The notes: generated by a model not told the origin, from the letters alone. 50,826 nucleotides of DNA from Dehalococcoidia bacterium (GCA_009841045.1 VXMO01000054.1:1-50826); one strand, 5' to 3'; positions 40,924 to 50,001 are shown, numbered from the stretch's first letter. Translations and numbers: made by a program.

Positions 40924-42224
40924 GAACGCAGAAGGCGGTCATGACGGCATGGATGTTTGCGCGGCACCCGCGCCAGGTCTTCTACGGCTGGTGGGTGACG
41001 CTGGCAGGAACCGGTCTCGCCGCCTACACGGACGGCATCGGCTTCTGGGGATTCACGAATTTCTTTGCGGCCATTGTTCGCCACTTCGGTTGGCCGCAGG
41101 CTATCGCGGCCATTGGACCGTCCCTGCATCGGCTTGAATCTGGTATCGCCGCCCCAATTACCGGCGCGATGGTGGATCGATACGGAGCTCGCAAGGTGCT
41201 GGTTATCGGCTACATCGCGGCGGGGTGCGGCTGCATCCTGATGAGCCAGATCGAGAACCTGTGGCAATATTATGGTTCGTTCATCATTCTTGCGTTCGGT
41301 CTCAGCGCGGGCGCTTTCACTGTGACGTCGGCGGCGATCAATGCATGGTTCCGCCGTTATCGGGGACGCGCGAACGGCATCATGCTTGTGGGGCCGGGAC
41401 TGTCGGGAGTCTTGTCTGGATTTTGGGCGCTGGTCATACCGGAATTCGGTTGGCGCACGGTGCTGTTTGCCGCGGGTATCGGGTTCTGGGTCGTCGGTAT
41501 GCTGTTGATTCCCCTGATTCGCAACAGACCGGAGGCCTATGGGATGGAGCCGGACGGCGGCCCGGCTCCCGAAAGCGAGACTGCTCCAACTGCCCGAAGC
41601 AGCGTGCTGCCTGACGCCAACTATGCCCTGCGGGATGTTCTGCGAAGCCGGGGGTACTGGCAATTTGTTATCGCGAGCTCCCTGCTCGGCGCATCTTGGT
41701 CGGTCATCACGTTCGAGGCACTGATGTTGAGTGAGAACGGTCTAACGGACAGGGCTATTGCACTCGTTTTCATCTGGCAGACCTCCTCCAGTATTCCTAT
41801 TCGAGTCGTCGCGGGCACGGTCGCCGACTACATAGACAAGCGCGTTGTCCTTGCGGTCGCCATCATTGTGCAGGGCGTAGCGATCGTGCTATTCCCCTTG
41901 GCGACTGAACTGTGGATTGCGATGATAGCGGGGTTCTTGCTGGGCAGCGCTATTGGTTCACAGTCATCTGTGAGGCTTGCCTTGCAGGCTGAATATTGGG
42001 GCCTGGCAATCTTTGGGCGCGTCGTTGGCATTCAGCAAGGACTGGCATCCATACCGTCCATCATTGCGCCGTTCGCAATCGGTTGGCTTTACGACCAGAC
42101 AGGCAGTTACCTTGTTGGATTCATGATCGTCGCTGCGGTTCTGAGCATCTCTCTTCCGTTGACGCTCACGATGACACGCCCGAAGAGCACCACCGCTGAT
42201 GGAGTGAGGCTTGCCACGACATGA
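40920..42224 (+). CDS. MFS transporter 2 of 4
   Basis: 434-aa major facilitator, 12 helices. It begins MRTQKAVMTAWMFARHPRQVFYGWWVTLAGTGLAAYTDGIGFWGF, almost the same as the third transporter, and the two are alike throughout. The helix 2-3 loop is GAMVDRYGARKV. The C-terminal tail ADGVRLATT matches the ADEVRLATA tail of transporter 1. Both the start and the stop overlap neighbours by 4 nt (ATGA), so translation is coupled along the array. Family analogy suggests a monocarboxylate or similar anion; no direct evidence. Confidence 0.88.
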   Translation: MRTQKAVMTAWMFARHPRQVFYGWWVTLAGTGLAAYTDGIGFWGFTNFFAAIVRHFGWPQAIAAIGPSLHRLESGIAAPITGAMVDRYGARKVLVIGYIAAGCGCILMSQIENLWQYYGSFIILAFGLSAGAFTVTSAAINAWFRRYRGRANGIMLVGPGLSGVLSGFWALVIPEFGWRTVLFAAGIGFWVVGMLLIPLIRNRPEAYGMEPDGGPAPESETAPTARSSVLPDANYALRDVLRSRGYWQFVIASSLLGASWSVITFEALMLSENGLTDRAIALVFIWQTSSSIPIRVVAGTVADYIDKRVVLAVAIIVQGVAIVLFPLATELWIAMIAGFLLGSAIGSQSSVRLALQAEYWGLAIFGRVVGIQQGLASIPSIIAPFAIGWLYDQTGSYLVGFMIVAAVLSISLPLTLTMTRPKSTTADGVRLATT

Positions 42225-43489
42225 GGACCCAGAAAGCGGTTATGACGGCGTGGATGTTCGCGCGGCACCCGCGGCAGATCTTTTACGGCTGGTGGGTGTC
42301 GTTGGCCGGAACGGGCCTCGCAGCTTACACGGACGGCATCGGCTTCTGGGGCTTCTCCAACTTCTTCGCCGCGATGGTGAGGCACTTTGGATGGTCGCAG
42401 GCGCTGGCGGGCATCGGGCCGTCACTACAGAGGCTTGAATCCGGCATCACCGCTCCCTTGACCGGCTACCTGGTTGATCGATACGGAGCCCGCAAGATTC
42501 TGATTGTCGGGTACTTCGTGTCTGGCGGCGGCTGCATGCTGATGAGTCAGATCGAAAACATCTGGCAGTACTATGGGGTCTTCATCGTTTTTGCATTCGG
42601 CCTTAGCGCCGGGTCGTTCATGGTCACGGCAGCGGCGGTCAATGCATGGTTTCGGCGATTTCGAGGACGCGCCAACGGCATCATGATTGTTGGACCGGGC
42701 ATGTCCGGTCTGCTGGCAGGAGTGTGGGCGTGGATTATCCCGGAATTCGGGTGGCGATCCGTCCTGTTTGGCGCGGGCGTGGGGTTCTGGGTTGTCGGGA
42801 TGCTCCTGATTCCCCTCATCCGCAACAGGCCACAGGACTATGGGATGGAGCCTGACGGCGGAGAAGCCCCCGAGGAACAAACCGCGCCGTCGTCCCGTGC
42901 AAACATCTTGCCGGAGGCCAATTTCACACTGCGGGACGTGCTGCGCAGCCGAGGCTACTGGCAGTACGTCATCGCAAGCGCGCTGCTGGGCGGCTCCTGG
43001 TCCATCATCACGTTTGAGGCGCTGATTCTGCAGAAGAATGGATTCTCAAAGGAGTTCATCGCCTTCATGTTCGCATGGCAGACATCCTCCAGCATTCCCA
43101 TCCGCGTCATCGCCGGGACGATAGCTGACTACGTGGACAAGCGCGTAGTGCTTGCCGTGGGAATCACGGTGCAGGGGATCGCAATTGTGCTGATACCCAT
43201 GTCTACCATTCCGTGGCTGACGATACTTGCCGGATTTCTTCTGGGGAGCGCAATCGGGTCACAGTCATCGGTGCGGCTAGCGCTTCAGGCAGAGTACTGG
43301 GGATTGGCGATATTTGGACGGGTAGCCGGTATTCAGCAGGGACTGGCCTCGTTACCGGCCATCATGTCGCCGGTTGCTATCGGTTGGCTCTATGATCAGA
43401 CGGACAGCTACGTAATCGGGTTCGTGATTGTCGCTGCGATTCTGAGCCTTTCGGTGCCGCTAACACTAACCGTTACACGGCCGAGATAA
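42221..43489 (+). CDS. MFS transporter 3 of 4
   Basis: 422-aa close paralogue of transporter 2, the result of a tandem duplication. The helix 2-3 loop is GYLVDRYGARKIL, and the middle loop is EPDGGEAPEEQTAPSSR. It stops right after TVTRPR and lacks the roughly 12-residue VRLAT tail shared by transporters 1 and 2. Its start is coupled to transporter 2 by an ATGA overlap. A short hairpin with a T-run follows about 95 nt after the stop. Confidence 0.88.
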   Translation: MRTQKAVMTAWMFARHPRQIFYGWWVSLAGTGLAAYTDGIGFWGFSNFFAAMVRHFGWSQALAGIGPSLQRLESGITAPLTGYLVDRYGARKILIVGYFVSGGGCMLMSQIENIWQYYGVFIVFAFGLSAGSFMVTAAAVNAWFRRFRGRANGIMIVGPGMSGLLAGVWAWIIPEFGWRSVLFGAGVGFWVVGMLLIPLIRNRPQDYGMEPDGGEAPEEQTAPSSRANILPEANFTLRDVLRSRGYWQYVIASALLGGSWSIITFEALILQKNGFSKEFIAFMFAWQTSSSIPIRVIAGTIADYVDKRVVLAVGITVQGIAIVLIPMSTIPWLTILAGFLLGSAIGSQSSVRLALQAEYWGLAIFGRVAGIQQGLASLPAIMSPVAIGWLYDQTDSYVIGFVIVAAILSLSVPLTLTVTRPR

Positions 43490-43583
43490 ACTTCTGCTCC
43501 GTCCCCGCCGACGGGATGGTTCACACGCGATCAGACGAGAATGTGCCGCCCGGTAGCGTAGCGGGGCTATACTTATTCAGTCC

Positions 43584-43607
43584 GCCCGTTCGCGGGCTTT
43601 GGTTTTT
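43584..43607 (+). terminator. Short hairpin with TTCG loop and T-run
   Basis: GCCCG-TTCG-CGGGC (43584-43597) followed by TTTGGTTTTT. It probably ends the three-gene MFS transcript. It lies only a few bases before the GGGAGG of the fourth MFS gene, so it could also act as an attenuator for that gene. A TATACT box at 43568-43573 could start such a leader. The rest of 43490-43583 shows nothing else. Confidence 0.5.
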
Positions 43608-43621
43608 GTTGGGAGGTCGCC

Positions 43622-44959
43622 GTCAAAGCTGCATTATCAGTTCTGATTCACCCCAACCGCATCTTCTACGGCTGGTGGTTGGCGATTGCCAGTTTCGGCG
43701 TCCTCTTCTACACGGCCGGCGTGTTCTTCTACGGCTTTGCGCCGTTCTTTGCGGAGATTATTGACGAGTTTGGATGGCCGACTGCCGTGGCTTCCATCGC
43801 ATTCGCTTTTCAGCGGACGGAACAGGGCATTTTCGGCCCGATCGTTGGATATGTCGTCGACCGCTTTGGGCCGCGCAAGTCCGTGCTTGGCGGCATGTTC
43901 ATCCTTGGCTGCGGATTCATCGGATTGAGTTACGTCCAGGAACTCTGGCATTTCTTCGCCGCGTTCGCAGTGATGGCGTTCGGTCTCGCGTTCGGCTCTT
44001 TCCTTACGGTCAACACCGCCGTCAACGCCTGGTTCATCCGTCGGCGCGGCACGGCCATGGCCATTGTGTCCTACGGAGCGGGTGTTAGCGCTCTGCTTGT
44101 TCCACTCGTCGTTGGTTTGATCGCCCTCTTTGCATGGAGGGATGCGCTTTTCTACCTGGGAATCACGACGTTTGTCGTTGGTCTGCCACTCGGACTGATG
44201 ATGCGAGACGCGCCTGAGAAGTATGGGCTGCATCCGGATGGCATGAGCGAGGCTGAGGCAGCCCGATACGCTGAAATGGATGGTGATGACCGCTATGCCG
44301 ATACGACGTTCACAGTGAAGGAGGCGATTAGAACAGCGGCGTACTGGAAGTACGTTGTGGCGAACATTTTCGGGTTCATTTTCTTTGGCTCGTTCATCAT
44401 TCACCAGTTCAAGGTGTGGGACGAGTTCGGATTCAGCGATGAATGGGCCACCGCACTGATCACGCTCCTGCCTCTCGCCAGTTTCCCGGCGCGGATCCTG
44501 GGCGGCATCCTTGCCGACATGTATGACAAGCGCAAGATCGTGTCGATCTCGTTCACGATGCAGATCATTGGCGCCGTTTTCTTCTTCTTTGCGCGAGACC
44601 CGATTACAGCCGTCATCTTCGCCGTGTTCTTCGGGTTCGGGTTCGGCCTCGGCAACCCGCCACGCTCGGCTCTCCTGGGCGAACTGTTTGGCAGGCAGAT
44701 CTATGGTCGGCTTCTGGGCCTGCAGTTCACGTTTACAGCAATTGGAGGGGTTTTCGCGCCGATTTTCGCCGGGTTCATGTTTGATCAGTACGGCGCAGAA
44801 GGATACCGGTGGGCATTCTTTTCGCTTGGCTTAATGGCCATTATCTCGCTGTACATGTATATGACGATGAAGCGACCAGAGCTGCCCGCTCGCCTCCGAC
44901 GGACATATGTTGAATCAGGGACCAGTGCCGAGACCGGAACCGGAGAGCGCGCTAGCTGA
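43622..44959 (+). CDS. MFS transporter 4 of 4, no standard start codon
   Basis: Major facilitator with 12 helices and clear homology to the other three (HPNRIFYGWWLAIASFGVLFYTAGVFFYGFAPFF; loop GYVVDRFGPRKS). The reading frame runs upstream through HPNRIFYGWW, which is required by homology, yet has no ATG or GTG there. The only TTG (43679) would cut off the FYGWW helix start. A good GGGAGG (43611-43616) lies five nt before GTC at 43622, giving an N-terminus (xKAALSVLIHPNRIFYGWW) of the same length as its paralogues. I annotate from 43622 and regard the codon as either a non-standard start or a sequence error. 445 aa. Ends with an 8-nt overlap on convergent dapF. Confidence 0.78.
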   Translation, partial: VKAALSVLIHPNRIFYGWWLAIASFGVLFYTAGVFFYGFAPFFAEIIDEFGWPTAVASIAFAFQRTEQGIFGPIVGYVVDRFGPRKSVLGGMFILGCGFIGLSYVQELWHFFAAFAVMAFGLAFGSFLTVNTAVNAWFIRRRGTAMAIVSYGAGVSALLVPLVVGLIALFAWRDALFYLGITTFVVGLPLGLMMRDAPEKYGLHPDGMSEAEAARYAEMDGDDRYADTTFTVKEAIRTAAYWKYVVANIFGFIFFGSFIIHQFKVWDEFGFSDEWATALITLLPLASFPARILGGILADMYDKRKIVSISFTMQIIGAVFFFFARDPITAVIFAVFFGFGFGLGNPPRSALLGELFGRQIYGRLLGLQFTFTAIGGVFAPIFAGFMFDQYGAEGYRWAFFSLGLMAIISLYMYMTMKRPELPARLRRTYVESGTSAETGTGERAS

Positions 44960-45827
44960 CGAGTAGCTGACCGGTGTAGACGCTTGTGGCAGGGCCGGTC
45001 ATGTAAACCTGGCTGTCCGGGTTGCCGTCCCACTCGATGGTGAGCGACCCGCCCGGCAACTCCACTGACACGCAATCATCCACCAGCCCGGCGATGCGCG
45101 CCGCGACAACGACGGCGCATGCGCCCGTGCCGCATGCCATCGTGAGGCCAGCGCCGCGCTCCCACACGCGCATGGTTATCTCTTCGCGAGACCGGATGTT
45201 GACGATTTCAAAGTTGACCCGCTCCGGGAAAAGAGGATGGTTCTCCATCATCGGCCCGATGGTCTCAAGCGGGAAGTCCGTAACAGGTGTATCGATGAAT
45301 GCGATGGCGTGGGGATTCCCCATGGAAACAAAGGAAAGGTTCAGGGCATATCCGCCGATCTCCAGCGCGTGACCCTGCACAGGCCCGAGGCCCTCCACGG
45401 CGACAGGGATTTCACGGGGTGCAAGTATCGGCGTGCCCATACCGACGCGCACCGCTTCAATGGCTCCGCCCACACTGCCGTTCTGCGGCCAAACGGTCAT
45501 CAGCCCGCCGAGCGTCTCAATGGGCAGACCGGCCTCGTTACGTACCGCAGAGCCATCCACAATTCCTCGCTCGATGGCGTACTTGGTGACGCAGCGGATG
45601 CCGTTGCCGCACATCTCCGCCTCGGAACCGTCCGGGTTGAAGATCTGCATGCGCAGGGCGGCGTCATCCGAGGGGCGAATGACGAGGATGCCGTCCGCGC
45701 CCACACCGAATCGGCGGCTGCACGCCTCGCGCGCCACCTCCGGCCAATTCGTGGAATCAGCCTCAGCAGAACCGCCTTCGACAACGATGAAGTCGTTGCC
45801 CGTACCATGCATCTTCGTGAAGTTCAT
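44952..45827 (-). CDS. dapF: Diaminopimelate epimerase
   Basis: PLP-independent epimerase that converts LL-DAP to meso-DAP for lysine and cell wall. 291 aa. The two catalytic Cys are Cys73 in EAEMCGNGIRC and Cys232 in LTMACGTGACA. The N-terminus MNFTKMHGTGNDFIV is diagnostic. It complements dapL in the same window. The ATG at 45827 has no Shine-Dalgarno, but TATACT lies 6 nt upstream, implying leaderless expression although it follows miaA closely. Confidence 0.94.
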   Translation of the reverse strand: MNFTKMHGTGNDFIVVEGGSAEADSTNWPEVAREACSRRFGVGADGILVIRPSDDAALRMQIFNPDGSEAEMCGNGIRCVTKYAIERGIVDGSAVRNEAGLPIETLGGLMTVWPQNGSVGGAIEAVRVGMGTPILAPREIPVAVEGLGPVQGHALEIGGYALNLSFVSMGNPHAIAFIDTPVTDFPLETIGPMMENHPLFPERVNFEIVNIRSREEITMRVWERGAGLTMACGTGACAVVVAARIAGLVDDCVSVELPGGSLTIEWDGNPDSQVYMTGPATSVYTGQLLVS

Positions 45828-45833
45828 GCGCCA

Positions 45834-45839
45834 AGTATA
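45834..45839 (-). promoter_or_regulatory. -10 box directly upstream of dapF
   Basis: TATACT on the minus strand, 6 nt before the dapF ATG and inside the 25-nt gap after miaA. It suggests an own leaderless transcript. No convincing -35. Confidence 0.4.
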
Positions 45840-45852
45840 CAGTCGTTAGCTG

Positions 45853-46770
45853 TCACAGTCCCAACGCGGCTTGTGTCTGTTCGGCCAGCTGCTCTGACTC
45901 TTCATCTGCATCCATCCACGTGATGCGCTCGTCATCATGGCGGAACCATGCGAACTGCGTGCGGGCGAAGCGACGTGTCTTGTGAATGATGGTCTGCCGC
46001 ATCTCATCAAACGGCATGCCGCTCTCAATGTGTGCCGCGATTTCGCGGTAGCCGATGCTGCGGAAAGATGAAAGCGACGACGAGTAACCAGCCGCTAACA
46101 GAGACCGAACTTCGTCAATCCAACCGACTTCCAATTGGCGGTCAACTCGCTGTTCAATGCGTGAGTCCAGAGCGTCGCGCTCCATGCTCACACCGGTGAT
46201 GCGTATGTCCCATGGTGGGGCAGTCTGGGTGCGCTGCGCGGAGAAAGGGCGGCCCGTTGTCACGACAACTTCAAGGGCGCGCACGGTGCGGATCAGGTTG
46301 TTGGGGTGAATGAGTTCCGCGGCGGCGGGGTCCAGGCGGCGGAGTTCCTTGTGCAGTACCTCGCGCCCGTCGGCTTCGGCGCGTTCCATCAACTCCTGCC
46401 GCAGGTCCGGGTCCGGCGCCACCTCAGGGACGTTCCATCCCTCAAGCAAAGCCCATACATATTGGCCCGTGCCGCCTACGACGATTGGCGTTTTTCCCCG
46501 CTCATGGATGTCCTGTATGGCGCACTTGGCGGCAGTGAGAAACCGTCCCAGGGAAAAGTCGTCATCCGGCTTGGATATACCATAGAGATGGTGCAGCACG
46601 CCGCCGCGTTCCTCCTCAGAGGGCACGCCTGTACCGATTGCCATGCCACGGTAGACCTGCCGGCTATCTGCGTTGATGATTTCTCCGCCAATGTGTCGAG
46701 CGAGTTCTACTGCGACGGCTGACTTTCCAACCGCCGTGGCCCCAATAAGCGCAATGATTGGTGTGCCCAT
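45853..46770 (-). CDS. miaA: tRNA dimethylallyltransferase
   Basis: Transfers a dimethylallyl group to A37 of tRNAs reading UNN codons. 305 aa from the ATG at 46770 (MGTPIIALIGATAVGKSA). Walker A is GATAVGKS, followed by INADSRQVYRGMAIGTGVPS (substrate-binding Asp) and IVVGGTGQYVWALLEGW. The C-terminal part RQTIIHKTRRFARTQFAWFRHD is typical. Longer in-frame starts run into the upstream oxidoreductase gene. It lies 44 nt after that gene and 25 nt before dapF. Confidence 0.93.
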   Translation of the reverse strand: MGTPIIALIGATAVGKSAVAVELARHIGGEIINADSRQVYRGMAIGTGVPSEEERGGVLHHLYGISKPDDDFSLGRFLTAAKCAIQDIHERGKTPIVVGGTGQYVWALLEGWNVPEVAPDPDLRQELMERAEADGREVLHKELRRLDPAAAELIHPNNLIRTVRALEVVVTTGRPFSAQRTQTAPPWDIRITGVSMERDALDSRIEQRVDRQLEVGWIDEVRSLLAAGYSSSLSSFRSIGYREIAAHIESGMPFDEMRQTIIHKTRRFARTQFAWFRHDDERITWMDADEESEQLAEQTQAALGL

Positions 46771-46814
46771 GGCTGAGATCTGACTTTGCTCGATAGGGCG
46801 CAGATGCGAGGAAT

Positions 46815-47816
46815 CTAGTCTTGCGGCAACTCCACCCACGCGCCTCCTTGCCGCATCGAGGCGACGAATGCCTCCGCCGCGTCAATGGATTGCAGGCCTT
46901 GTTGCAGGGTCAGGAGGAGTGGAGTCGGTTCCGCGCCGCCCGTCACCCAACCGAGGAATTGCTCCTCGATATTGACGCGCCGTTCGTCCTCATATGCCTG
47001 CCGCAGATCGTCCGGCACCGGCACGACCTCAGCCTCGCCGTCGCCTGAGGCAATGCGCACGGATGAGAATGGGTCGGCAGGATAGCCCTCAATGACGATG
47101 GTGCCCTCCTCGCCGTGGAGGGCGATGTGGGCGTTCTGCGCGGCCTTCGGCGCGAGATTGTCATGCACGTAGCGGACGGCGACTTCATCGCCAAGATCCG
47201 CGAGGATGGCTGAGAAGCCGACGCGCCGGTTGTCCACCTCGTGTTGCTTGCGAACAACCAGCAAACGTCGATGCCGTCCGAGCCATCGATTCAGGATGTC
47301 AAAGTAGCTGCCGAAGGCAAGGAAAGGTGTGTGCCACCGCATCTCCGCGCTCAAAACGCGTCCGATGCGCCCCTCCGATAGAAGTCGCAGGACAAGCGCG
47401 TCCTCACGATCATATGGGCCGCCGGGAAATGCCGGATACTGCCGCGCCTTCAGCTGCGGACGCGCCTCAAGCGCAGCCACGATTTCACGTCCCTCCGCGC
47501 CGGTCATGGCCAGCGGGTTCATGGTGAGCAGATGCTTCTCGTTCTCCAGCGCGCCAAGAAGGATGTCTCGATGTTGCGGAGCCTGGGTGCCGTTGAAAAC
47601 AAGGTCAACGTCCGGCGAGGAAACGACGTCCTGCCAGGAGGATGCTTGCGTGGCAACGTTGAATTGTTCGGCGACACGGGCGGTCGATTCGGCGCTGTTA
47701 TTCGCGACGGCCACGAATTCTACACCGGGAACCTTTGCGAGTTCCGGCACAACGCGCCGCTGTGAGAATCGGCCTGCGCCAACGAGACCGATGCGAAGGG
47801 TAGAACCTGTGGACAT
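46815..47816 (-). CDS. Gfo/Idh/MocA-family oxidoreductase
   Basis: 333-aa NAD(P)-dependent dehydrogenase. The N-terminal Rossmann fold has RIGLVGAGRFSQRRVVPELAKVPGVEFVAVANNS. The usual EKP motif of the family is replaced: the segment reads ENEKHLLTMNPLAMTGAEGREIV, so the catalytic Lys at the standard place appears to be missing (NPL instead of KPL). The C-terminal sheet domain is present (EGTIVIEGYPADPF). Substrate unknown; relatives act on sugars and inositols. ATG 47816 follows AGGAGG. It has its own promoter at 47905-47933. Confidence 0.85.
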   Translation of the reverse strand: MSTGSTLRIGLVGAGRFSQRRVVPELAKVPGVEFVAVANNSAESTARVAEQFNVATQASSWQDVVSSPDVDLVFNGTQAPQHRDILLGALENEKHLLTMNPLAMTGAEGREIVAALEARPQLKARQYPAFPGGPYDREDALVLRLLSEGRIGRVLSAEMRWHTPFLAFGSYFDILNRWLGRHRRLLVVRKQHEVDNRRVGFSAILADLGDEVAVRYVHDNLAPKAAQNAHIALHGEEGTIVIEGYPADPFSSVRIASGDGEAEVVPVPDDLRQAYEDERRVNIEEQFLGWVTGGAEPTPLLLTLQQGLQSIDAAEAFVASMRQGGAWVELPQD

Positions 47817-47904
47817 GCTGCTGCTTTCCTCCTGATTTGACTGTTCCGTAAGGACGATATGGCAGTAGTAGGTGTTTGTTGATTTAGATGTCGGTAGGAC
47901 TGGC

Positions 47905-47933
47905 TGTATACGCCGTGCGTTCAGTATAGACAA
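47905..47933 (-). promoter_or_regulatory. Promoter of the oxidoreductase-miaA unit
   Basis: On the minus strand TTGTCT (47933-47928) and TATACA (47910-47905) are 17 nt apart, about 88 nt before the ATG at 47816. It lies in the gap after tpiA. Confidence 0.5.
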
Positions 47934-47973
47934 CTGAGCGGTCTGTTCGAACCGAAACGGGATGGAGCAAGGG

Positions 47974-48744
47974 TTATTCGCGCTCCCGTTCTTCCGCCGC
48001 CCGCACCAGTGCAACGAACTGCTCTCCGTTGAGTGACGCGCCGCCAATCAGCCCACCGTCAATGCCCGGCTGTTCAAGCAATGACGCAACGTTCTCCGGG
48101 TTCATGGAGCCGCCGTAGAGGATGCGGACGGAGTCGGCTGCCTCTTGCCCATCTGCCTCGGCAATTGTGTTGCGGATGACGGCGATTCCCTCGCGCGCGT
48201 CGTCCGGTGTCGCCGCCACACCGGTGCCAATAGCCCACACGGGTTCGTAGGCAATGACAACCGACGAAACGTCGTCCACGTCTGCCAATCCGCCGGATGT
48301 TTGCGTCCTGAGGATGTCTTCTGTTTCGCCCGCCTCTCGCTGTTGCAGTGTTTCGCCGACGCACATGATTGGGGTGAGGTCATATTCGAGGGCGGTGCGG
48401 ACCTTTGCATTTACGAATTCGTCAGCCTCCGCGAAATAGGCGCGGCGTTCGGAGTGGCCGACAATCACGTAACGGCACAGCCCTTGCAGCATGTTCGGCG
48501 CAACCTCTCCCGTGTACGCGCCTGACTCTGCCGGATACAGGTTCTGTGCGCCAAGCGCAACGGGCGATCCGCGCAACGCCTCGGCAACGATGGGCAGGGA
48601 AACGAATGGTGGACATACGGCCACGTCAACACCCTTGGGAACGCCGACCATGTGAACGACGTTGTACGCAAGGATTCGTGCCTCGGCAAGCGTCGTGTTC
48701 ATTTTCCAATTGCCAGCAATGAGCGGCGTGCGCGTCGATGGCAT
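47974..48744 (-). CDS. tpiA: Triosephosphate isomerase
   Basis: Glycolytic interconversion of DHAP and glyceraldehyde 3-phosphate. 256 aa. Lys14 in AGNWKMN, His97 in VGHSERRAYF and catalytic Glu167 in AYEPVWAIGTG are all present, as are the phosphate-binding GGSMNPEN and GGLIGGASL. ATG 48744 follows GAGAGGTAA. It starts 27 nt after apgM, so two glycolytic genes are co-transcribed. Confidence 0.95.
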   Translation of the reverse strand: MPSTRTPLIAGNWKMNTTLAEARILAYNVVHMVGVPKGVDVAVCPPFVSLPIVAEALRGSPVALGAQNLYPAESGAYTGEVAPNMLQGLCRYVIVGHSERRAYFAEADEFVNAKVRTALEYDLTPIMCVGETLQQREAGETEDILRTQTSGGLADVDDVSSVVIAYEPVWAIGTGVAATPDDAREGIAVIRNTIAEADGQEAADSVRILYGGSMNPENVASLLEQPGIDGGLIGGASLNGEQFVALVRAAEERERE

Positions 48745-48771
48745 GGGCTTTACCTCTCTAGTGGGATGGCG

Positions 48772-49989
48772 CTACGCGCCGAACTTGTCCAGCTTACCGG
48801 CATTGGCGAGCGCCAACGGTATGATGTCCGTCGCCGCCATGGTTCCCAGCATTCCCTTCGCGCATTCCCGCTCCGTGAACCCCTCCGAAAAACCGGCAGC
48901 AATGTGCCGCGACCGAATCATCACGGGAACCGGATGCCAACTGTGGGCGGCCATGGCGCTGGGTGTTGAATGATCCCCCGCCACGATCAACACATCAGGA
49001 TCGAGGTCGAGTAGGGCAGGCAGAGCCTGATCCAGCTGTTCGATGGCGGCTACTTTCGCATCGTAGTCGCCGTCCTCGCCAGTGCTGTCTGTGTATTTGT
49101 AGTGGATGAAGAAGAAGTCGTGTGCATTCCAATTTTCACGTGCCGTTTCAATCTGCTGATCAATGGTGTCGCCAGTCTGAATGACGTTCATGCCCACCAG
49201 CTTCGCGAGGCCCCGATACATTGGATAAGCGGCGATTGCGGCAGGGTTCAGTGCGTAAACATCCGACATTTGCGGGAGGTTCGGAATTGTCGCAAAACCA
49301 CGTAAAACGAGGCCGTTTGCGGGGTGGGCATCAGCAATAACGGACATTGCAACCTTAAGGAAGGAATTCACAATATCGGCCGTATTTTGGCCCAAAATCT
49401 CGCTTGAAGTGACCTCTAAGGGCGCTAAACCCTCTCTTTGAGGGTCACTATCGGTCAGGGCATCACTGAGCTGCGGTCCGCCGTCCTCCGGGCGGAATAT
49501 TATGGCAAGTCGGTGTTCTCGGCCGGAGGCGACGATGGGCCGGGCGTTGTCAAGCTTGATGTCATTCAGCCGCTGAGCCAGCTCGCGGTTGATGTCGGTC
49601 GAGATGCGGCCGGCGCGGCGGTCGGTTATCGTGCCGTCTTCGCCGATGGTGCAGAAGTTCCCTCGGGCAGCAACGTCGCCGTCACGGACATCCATGTCCA
49701 GGCCGAGGGCTTCGAGGATGCCGCGTCCGATGAGGTACTTGATGGGGTCGTAGCCGAAGAGGGCAAGGTGGCCGGGGCCACTGCCGGGCGTGATGCCATG
49801 GGCCACGGGGATAGAGAGGCCGGTCTGCGAGGCGCGGGCGAGACGGTCGAGGTTGTCTGTCTGCGCGTCCTCAAGCTCGGTGCGTAGCGTCTTGGGGTGG
49901 GGGATGCCGCCCAGACCGTCCATGACGAGCAGGACTATCTTGGTGTCCGTCTTGCGGGCGAGGCTCTTGATCAGTTCAAAGTCGGCCAT
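48772..49989 (-). CDS. apgM: Cofactor-independent phosphoglycerate mutase, archaeal type
   Basis: Interconverts 3- and 2-phosphoglycerate; alkaline phosphatase superfamily, ApgM branch. 405 aa from the ATG at 49989 (MADFELIKSLARKT). Metal-site features: VLLVMDGLGG at the N-terminus, GITPGSGPGHLALFGYDP carrying the nucleophile Ser region, and the C-terminal VLIVAGDHSTPSAMAAHSWHPVPVMI with the metal-binding Asp/His set. The typical DFFFIHYKYTDSTGEDGDYDAKVAAIE block is present. The frame is open to 50034, but the family starts at the MADF position. No Shine-Dalgarno; TATACT 12 nt upstream. Downstream tpiA is in the same transcript. Confidence 0.92.
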   Translation of the reverse strand: MADFELIKSLARKTDTKIVLLVMDGLGGIPHPKTLRTELEDAQTDNLDRLARASQTGLSIPVAHGITPGSGPGHLALFGYDPIKYLIGRGILEALGLDMDVRDGDVAARGNFCTIGEDGTITDRRAGRISTDINRELAQRLNDIKLDNARPIVASGREHRLAIIFRPEDGGPQLSDALTDSDPQREGLAPLEVTSSEILGQNTADIVNSFLKVAMSVIADAHPANGLVLRGFATIPNLPQMSDVYALNPAAIAAYPMYRGLAKLVGMNVIQTGDTIDQQIETARENWNAHDFFFIHYKYTDSTGEDGDYDAKVAAIEQLDQALPALLDLDPDVLIVAGDHSTPSAMAAHSWHPVPVMIRSRHIAAGFSEGFTERECAKGMLGTMAATDIIPLALANAGKLDKFGA

Positions 49990-50001
49990 ATGCGTGTGGA
50001 C

